The notes beneath the pieces were generated by a model that made no database searches, was not told the DNA's origin, and saw only the letters and a program-made list of their open reading frames with translations. A stretch of 64,000 nt of DNA. Source: an uncultured Planctomycetia bacterium. GTDB lineage: Bacteria; Planctomycetota; UBA1135; GCA-002686595. A program made the position numbers and the translations under genes. Shown piece after piece: positions 59,434 through 64,000 of the stretch; the stretch's first letter is position 1; the number at the start of each line of letters is the position of its first letter. Location: NCBI GenBank assembly GCA_938003765.1, contig CALKYE010000072.1, positions 24,311 to 88,310 on the forward strand, written 5' to 3'.

Positions 59434-60228
59434 GTGGTGACCGCCGAACAGAGCGCATTCCCGCGAGTCGATCTCGAGTCGGGCGCCTGCGTGATCGCGG
59501 ACCTGCACCTCGACGTCGGCCCGAGCGGCGCTGAACCGCGGGCGTTCCTCGACTTCCTCACGCGCGTTCGCGGGCGGCCGAGGCTCGTGATCCTCGGTGA
59601 TCTGTTCGACGCGTGGATCGGGCCGGCGCAGATGGAACTCGCGGCGGGGCAGCGCGTGGTCCAGGCGCTGCGCGCGCTCGCGGACTCCGGCACGCGGCTC
59701 GACATCGTCCACGGCAACCGCGACTTCCTGCTCGAGCGGCGCTTCGAGGAGGCCAGCGGCGCCCGCGTGCATCCGCGGGGCTTCATCGCGCAGCTCGAGG
59801 GGGGCGCGCGCGCGCTGTTCGTGCACGGCGACGAGTTCTGCACGCTCGACCACGGCTACCAGCGCCTCAAGCGTGTGCTGCGCTCGCGCCCGATGCTGTG
59901 GGCTGCGCCCCGGCTGCCTCGGGCCGTCGCGCTGGGCGTCGCTCGACGCCTGCGGCGCGCGTCGGTGAACGCGCTGGCGGTCAAGCCCAGCGAGGAGAAG
60001 CAGCAGCAACGGGCTGCGGTGGGGCAGTTCGCGGCGGACGCCGGGTGCGGGCTGGTCGTTTGCGGCCACGCGCACGAGTTGCGCGACGAGGCCGTCATGC
60101 TCGCCGGCGGCGCGACGGCGCGTTGGATCGTGCTGGACGCCTTCGGGGGGCGGCGCGACCTGCTCGAGGTCGGGCGCGGCGGCGTTTTGAACGTCGCGTC
60201 GAGCGCGGACGGAGCTCCAGCGCCTTGA
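59434..60228 (+). CDS. lpxH: UDP-2,3-diacylglucosamine pyrophosphatase-like metallophosphatase
   Basis: 264 residues from GTG at 59434 (GTG at 59437 equally possible). The metallophosphoesterase motifs are in order: ADLHLD, LGDLFDAWIG, GNRDFLL, HGDEFCTLDHGYQ and CGHAHEL. The FDAWIG and HGD..C..D..YQ wording matches LpxH, which makes lipid X in lipid A synthesis. If right, it supports an LPS-bearing outer membrane. The stop overlaps the proposed cmk promoter. Confidence 0.85.
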   Translation: MVTAEQSAFPRVDLESGACVIADLHLDVGPSGAEPRAFLDFLTRVRGRPRLVILGDLFDAWIGPAQMELAAGQRVVQALRALADSGTRLDIVHGNRDFLLERRFEEASGARVHPRGFIAQLEGGARALFVHGDEFCTLDHGYQRLKRVLRSRPMLWAAPRLPRAVALGVARRLRRASVNALAVKPSEEKQQQRAAVGQFAADAGCGLVVCGHAHELRDEAVMLAGGATARWIVLDAFGGRRDLLEVGRGGVLNVASSADGAPAP

Positions 60229-60252
60229 TGCCGGCCGGGCGGCCCGTACACT
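60225..60252 (+). promoter_or_regulatory. probable sigma-70-type promoter for cmk-plsC
   Basis: TTGATG (60225-60230), a 16-base spacer and TACACT (60247-60252). The -35 covers the lpxH stop codon. The transcript would start about 15 bases before the cmk ATG. Confidence 0.45.
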
Positions 60253-60273
60253 GTTCGCCCCCTACGTTTGCCC

Positions 60274-60921
60274 ATGATCCTCGCCATCGACGGACCGGCC
60301 GGCGCCGGCAAGAGCACCGTCGCGAAGTTGGTGGCGAAGGAGTTGGGTCTGACCTTCCTCGACACCGGCGCGATGTACCGCGGCGTGACGCTGGAGGTGC
60401 TCAGGCTCGAGCTCGATCCGGCGGACGCGGAGGCCTGCGCACGGGTCGCGGCTTCGCTGAAGCTCGAATTCGACGCCCAGGGCAAGCTCCACCTCGACGG
60501 CCGCCCCGGCGAACCGGCGATCCGCAGCTCTTCGGTCACGCGCGCCGTGTCCCAAGTGTCTGCGCACGCCGCCGTGCGCGCGATCGTCGTCGCTCAGCAA
60601 CAACGCATCGCGGCCACGTCGCGCGGCGTGGTGGCCGAGGGCCGCGACACGACGACCGTCGTGTTCCCGCGCGCCGAGCACAAGTTCTTTCTCACCGCCA
60701 GTTCTCACGAACGCGCCCGACGGCGCGCGCTCGAACTCGGGACGCCGCAGGCGCTCGAGCACATCCGCGCCGAGATCGAGGAGCGCGACCGCAAGGACTC
60801 CACGCGCGCGGTCTCGCCGCTGGTCAAGGCCGCTGACGCGCACGAGATCATCACCGACGGCATGTCGGCCGAGGACGTCGCGCGCGCGCTGCTCGCGATC
60901 GTCGCGGGGAAGCGCGCATGA
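60274..60921 (+). CDS. cmk: cytidylate kinase
   Basis: 215 residues from the ATG at 60274 (MILAIDGPAGAGKST; an in-frame TTG two codons earlier is less likely). It phosphorylates CMP and dCMP. The P-loop GPAGAGKST, DTGAMYRGVTL, the EGRDTTTVVFP motif and the RDRKDSTRAVSPL block are all as in the family. Its stop overlaps the ATG of plsC (ATGA), and rpsA follows: the cmk-plsC-rpsA order is a common bacterial arrangement. Confidence 0.96.
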   Translation: MILAIDGPAGAGKSTVAKLVAKELGLTFLDTGAMYRGVTLEVLRLELDPADAEACARVAASLKLEFDAQGKLHLDGRPGEPAIRSSSVTRAVSQVSAHAAVRAIVVAQQQRIAATSRGVVAEGRDTTTVVFPRAEHKFFLTASSHERARRRALELGTPQALEHIRAEIEERDRKDSTRAVSPLVKAADAHEIITDGMSAEDVARALLAIVAGKRA

Positions 60922-61586
60922 GCGCCGCGGCTCCGAACGGTTCGCCGCAGGGACCTGCGAGCGAAGGCGACGCGCCGACCGAGATCCTCACGCACGTCAC
61001 GCCCGGCTACTGGGCGGCGTGGGCCTCCACCCGCCTGGCCTACTCGCTCTACTTCCGCGAGCAGCTCGAAGGCCGCGAGCACATGCCCGCTTCCGGCGGC
61101 GTGCTGGTCGTCGCGAACCACCAGTCGTTCCTCGACATCCCGCTGGTCAGCCACGTCGTCCCGCGCCATGTCAGCTTCGTCGCGCGCGACACGCTCGCGC
61201 ACTCGCGGCCGCTCGCCTGGCTCATGCGCACCTGCGGCGCCGTGCTGATCAAGCGCGGCGCTTCCGATCGCGCGGCCCTGCGCGAAGCGGCGACGCACCT
61301 CGAGCGCGGCGACGTGGTCGCGATGTTCCCCGAAGGAACGCGAACGCCCGACGGCAGCGTGCAGCCCTTCCGGCCCGGCGCGGTGCTCGCCGCCCGCATG
61401 GCCAAGGCGCCGATCGTGCCGTGCGCGATCCGCGGGGCCTACCAAGCGCTCGGACGCAACGCGCGCTTCCCGCGCCCCGCCAAGCTGCGCGCCACGCTGC
61501 TGCCGCCGATCGACTCCTCGCTGCCTGACGCGCTCGAGCGCGCGCGCGCGGCGATCGTCGCGCTGGTCGGCGACGGCCGTTCGTGA
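60918..61586 (+). CDS. plsC: 1-acyl-sn-glycerol-3-phosphate acyltransferase
   Basis: 222 residues. The acyltransferase motifs are NHQSFLD (His68, Asp73) and FPEGTRT (Glu139), with VPCAIRGAYQAL as the fourth block. It adds the second acyl chain to make phosphatidic acid. It overlaps cmk by four bases. Confidence 0.93.
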   Translation: MSAAAPNGSPQGPASEGDAPTEILTHVTPGYWAAWASTRLAYSLYFREQLEGREHMPASGGVLVVANHQSFLDIPLVSHVVPRHVSFVARDTLAHSRPLAWLMRTCGAVLIKRGASDRAALREAATHLERGDVVAMFPEGTRTPDGSVQPFRPGAVLAARMAKAPIVPCAIRGAYQALGRNARFPRPAKLRATLLPPIDSSLPDALERARAAIVALVGDGRS

Positions 61587-61600
61587 TCCCACCACTTCCC

Positions 61601-61618
61601 CGAGCCGCCGCCGGCTCG
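61601..61618 (+). terminator. hairpin between plsC and rpsA
   Basis: CGAGCCG (61601-61607), loop CCGC, CGGCTCG (61612-61618). It lies 14 bases after the plsC stop, inside the rpsA leader. It may be a terminator or an attenuating leader element. Confidence 0.4.
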
Positions 61619-61675
61619 CTCTCCGCATCCCGGGCTGTGCGCAACGTGCGCGCAGTCGCGAAGGACTCCTGCAGA

Positions 61676-61711
61676 CCCTTTTTCAAACCCGTCCCCCGGA
61701 CCCCTTTTTCA
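61676..61711 (+). promoter_or_regulatory. pyrimidine-rich rpsA translation start region with repeated CCCTTTTTCA
   Basis: CCCTTTTTCA occurs at 61676-61685 and again at 61702-61711, where its last base is the A of the ATG. There is no Shine-Dalgarno sequence. Ribosomal protein S1 binds U-rich leaders and its own mRNA in other bacteria usually lacks a Shine-Dalgarno, so autogenous control is likely. Confidence 0.45.
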
Positions 61712-63441
61712 TGGCTACTGCTTCTCGCCGCGTCAAACAGTTCGATATCGATCCCGCCGTGCTCGACGCGCAGGTCAGCGCCGCCGTCAGCATGTTCAGC
61801 GACGCCGAACTGGCCGACGCGCTCAACTCATCCGTTCGCGACATCACGCCCGGTCAGATCGTCAACGCCATCGTCGACTCGGTCGACGAGCGCACCGGCA
61901 TGGTCGTGATGGACATCGGCGGCAAGTCCGAAGGCTCGATCGCGGTCGCCGAGTTCGGCGAAACCCTGCCCGAGAAGGGCCAGACCTACGAGGTCTTCTA
62001 CGACGGCCTCGACGAGAACGACACGGCCATCATCTCCAAGCGCCGCGCCGACCGTCTGCGCGCCTGGGAGCGGGTCAGCCAGAAGTACAAGGAAGGCGAC
62101 GAGATCCAGGGCGTTTGCACGCGCAAGATCAAGGGCGGCCTGCTCGTCGACGTCGAAGGCGTCAACGTGTTCCTGCCGGCCAGCCAGGTCAACCTGCGCC
62201 GCACGCACGACATCTCCGACTTCATCAACGAGCCGGTGCGCGCGCGCATCATCAAGATCGACCAGGAGCGGATGAACATCGTCATCTCGCGCCGCAAGCT
62301 CCTGGAAGAAGAGCGTCAGAAGCAGAAGGAATTCCTGCTCAGCGACATCCAGGAAGGCCAGATCCGCAAGGGCGTGGTCAAGAACATCGCCGACTTCGGC
62401 GTGTTCGTGGACCTGGGCGGCATCGACGGTCTGCTCCACATCACCGACATGACCTGGGGCCGCATCAACCACCCCAGCGAGATGCTGCAGCTCGATCAGG
62501 AGCTCGAGGTCAAGGTGCTGCGCGTCGACATGGAGCGCGAGCGCATCGCTCTGGGCCTCAAGCAGAAGCAGGCCAGCCCCTGGGAGGGCATCGAAGCGCG
62601 CTACCCCGTCGCGTCCAAGCACGTCGGCGAGGTGGTCAACATCATGTCCTACGGCGCGTTCGTGAAGCTCGAGGACGGCGTCGAAGGTCTGGTGCACATC
62701 TCCGAGATGAGCTGGACGCGCCGCGTCAACCACCCCAGCGAGCTCGTGAAGAGCGGCGACAAGGTGGAAGTCGTGGTGCTCGAGTACAACAAGGAGAAGC
62801 AGGAGATCTCGCTCGGCATGAAGCAGGCCGAGACCAACCCCTGGGATCTCGTCGAGGAGCACTACCCGCTCGGCACGGTCATCGAGGGCACGGTGCGCAA
62901 CCTCACCTCGTACGGCGCGTTCGTCGAGATCGAAGAGGGCATCGACGGCCTGCTGCACGTCTCCGACATGTCGTGGACCAAGAAGATCACGCACCCGTCC
63001 GAGATGGTGAAGAAGGGCGACAAGCTGCGCTGCGTCGTGTTGTCGGTCGACACGCAGAAGAAGCGCATCGCGCTCGGCTTCAAGCAACTCGCCAGCGACC
63101 CCTGGATGGATCACATCCCCAACAACTACCACGTCGGGGATCTGCTCACGGGCACGGTGACGAAGATCACCAACTTCGGCGCGTTCGTGAAGCTCGAGGA
63201 CGACCTGGAAGGGCTGCTGCACATCAGCGAGCTGTCCGACCACAAGATCCAGAGCCCCGAGGACGTCGTGCGTCCGGGCATGAAGATCGAAGTGCGCGTG
63301 ATCCGCGTCGACACCGAGGACCGCAAGATCGGCCTGTCGTTCGTGCACGCCGACTACGAGGAGAACAAGCCCATCCTCGAGGCCATGGCGCGCGACAAGG
63401 ACAAGCCCAAGGCCCCCGCGAGCGAGGGCGCCGGCGCCTGA
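61711..63441 (+). CDS. rpsA: 30S ribosomal protein S1
   Basis: 576 residues with six S1/OB-fold domains, at about 44-110, 128-200, 211-285, 299-372, 386-460 and 471-545. Domains 3-6 are the regular RNA-binding type (for example GVFVDLGGIDGLLHITDMTW, YGAFVKLEDGVEGLVHISEM); domains 1-2 are the divergent ribosome-binding type. The tail is Lys/Ala-rich. It helps the 30S subunit take up structured mRNA. A strong hairpin follows at 63494-63531. Confidence 0.96.
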   Translation: MATASRRVKQFDIDPAVLDAQVSAAVSMFSDAELADALNSSVRDITPGQIVNAIVDSVDERTGMVVMDIGGKSEGSIAVAEFGETLPEKGQTYEVFYDGLDENDTAIISKRRADRLRAWERVSQKYKEGDEIQGVCTRKIKGGLLVDVEGVNVFLPASQVNLRRTHDISDFINEPVRARIIKIDQERMNIVISRRKLLEEERQKQKEFLLSDIQEGQIRKGVVKNIADFGVFVDLGGIDGLLHITDMTWGRINHPSEMLQLDQELEVKVLRVDMERERIALGLKQKQASPWEGIEARYPVASKHVGEVVNIMSYGAFVKLEDGVEGLVHISEMSWTRRVNHPSELVKSGDKVEVVVLEYNKEKQEISLGMKQAETNPWDLVEEHYPLGTVIEGTVRNLTSYGAFVEIEEGIDGLLHVSDMSWTKKITHPSEMVKKGDKLRCVVLSVDTQKKRIALGFKQLASDPWMDHIPNNYHVGDLLTGTVTKITNFGAFVKLEDDLEGLLHISELSDHKIQSPEDVVRPGMKIEVRVIRVDTEDRKIGLSFVHADYEENKPILEAMARDKDKPKAPASEGAGA

Positions 63442-63493
63442 TCGCGCTCCGGCACGGCGGGCGCGCTCGATGCGCGATCCGCTGAGCATCCAC

Positions 63494-63531
63494 GCAGGTC
63501 CGCCGTCCCGTTCGCGGGGCGGCGGACCTGC
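63494..63531 (+). terminator. strong hairpin terminator after rpsA
   Basis: A 17-pair stem (63494-63510 with 63515-63531, one G-T wobble) closed by the stable loop TTCG, 52 bases after the rpsA stop. No T-run follows, as is common in very G+C-rich genomes. By far the strongest hairpin I found in the window. Confidence 0.75.
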
Positions 63532-63625
63532 TGTCGTTCACGCGCAGAATCGCGATTGCGAGCGAGCGTTGAGCCGTCACACGGCGGCGTCCTCCGAGCT
63601 GGAGAGCGCGGTGGGAGCTTCGACG

Positions 63626-63656
63626 TTGCCCGAGCGCTGTCGCTCCGACGTAGACT
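63626..63656 (+). promoter_or_regulatory. possible promoter for the last lipoprotein gene
   Basis: TTGCCC (63626-63631), 19 bases, TAGACT (63651-63656), only ten bases before the ATG at 63667, so the transcript would be almost leaderless. The spacer is longer than ideal. Confidence 0.25.
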
Positions 63657-63666
63657 TCCGCTTCTC

Positions 63667-64000
63667 ATGGCCTTCGGACCCCAATCGAGGACCTCGCTGC
63701 GATCGCTGTGGCCGCTGGTGCTCGCTCTGTGCGCCTGCGCCAGCGTCACGCGCAACGCGCCGTGGAGCGCGGATCAAGCGGCGCGCGTGGAGACCATCGA
63801 TCGCGCGCTACGCGAGGGCGACACCCTCACCGCGCGCGAGCAATTCGACGCGCTCTCGCCGAACGCGGCCCAACGCAACCTCGCCGACCAGGTCGAGCAA
63901 CGCATCGCCGCGCGTGAACTCGAGCCGTTCGAGGCGGCGTTCGCCGAGCTCTCGAGCGCTCTGCGCGCCGGCGACGACGAACTGGCGCGCTCGATCCTCG
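63667..64000 (+). CDS. putative lipoprotein, 3' end outside window
   Basis: The frame is open from the ATG at 63667 to the window edge (111 codons). It starts MAFGPQSRTSLRSLW, then a hydrophobic run ending ALCACAS, a lipoprotein-like signal. The mature part is helical and charged, with repeated R/A-rich helices such as REGDTLTAREQFDALSP that look like TPR units. The codon pattern (G or C at third positions) agrees with its neighbours. Function unknown; only the beginning is seen. Confidence 0.55.
   Translation, partial: MAFGPQSRTSLRSLWPLVLALCACASVTRNAPWSADQAARVETIDRALREGDTLTAREQFDALSPNAAQRNLADQVEQRIAARELEPFEAAFAELSSALRAGDDELARSIL

Overview
The window is a G+C-rich (about 70 % by eye), gene-dense stretch of bacterial chromosome with no sign of phage, plasmid or insertion sequences. 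The best guess at lineage is Planctomycetota. The reasons are a protein of the Minf_1886 type (a family I know mainly from planctomycetes and verrucomicrobia), an elongation factor P with Asn instead of Lys at its tip (a type I recall from planctomycetes), many long TPR lipoproteins or secreted proteins, and heavy use of sigma-54. LpxH and Wza-like proteins point to a diderm envelope. Lineage is inference; no search was possible.

Layout. 1-4560: end of a polysaccharide deacetylase gene, then (minus strand) a compact cassette of a small membrane protein, a NodU/CmcH-type carbamoyltransferase, an SGNH hydrolase with a fused DUF5989-like tail and a free DUF5989-like miniprotein. 4813-8716: HtrA-like protease, tRNA-Val(GAC), alanine dehydrogenase, UppP. 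8745-20635: secreted amidase; large TPR/gluzincin protein, thymidylate kinase and DNA polymerase III delta' in one overlapping run; Minf_1886 protein, AI-2E-type permease and lipoprotein in a second; an S41 protease; MoaC. 20714-23611: accB-accC and a FecR-like lipoprotein. 23637-30264: nucleotide-sugar genes (UXS, glmS, uronate epimerase, rmlA, rmlD, rmlB).

30458-40127 is an exopolysaccharide locus: Wza-like exporter, chain-length co-polymerase, O-antigen-ligase-like polymerase, asparagine-synthetase-type amidotransferase, two GT4 enzymes, methyltransferase and polysaccharide deacetylase. Several members (ligase, amidotransferase, deacetylase, and the FemAB protein at 49736) match families that travel with XrtA/PEP-CTERM (exosortase) loci, but no exosortase lies in the window. 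On the opposite strand (40149-47569) sit a 1357-residue TPR protein, a GAFTGA-type sigma-54 activator with a damaged receiver, and a histidine-kinase-like protein lacking its His and Asn boxes. This recalls the PrsT/PrsR/PrsK trio of exosortase loci, rebuilt from pseudo-signalling domains. 47737-53378 adds two GT2 proteins (one without its DXD motif), FemAB, GmhB, a PEGA lipoprotein and a GT-C enzyme.

53437-64000 is mostly housekeeping and regulation: efp, rpoN, an FHA-like membrane protein, a degenerate GGDEF protein, a second sigma-54 activator with an intact receiver, a DinB-like protein, lpxH, cmk, plsC, rpsA with a strong terminator, and the start of a lipoprotein gene. The most unusual parts are the DUF5989/carbamoyltransferase cassette and the pseudo-two-component module inside the exopolysaccharide locus.
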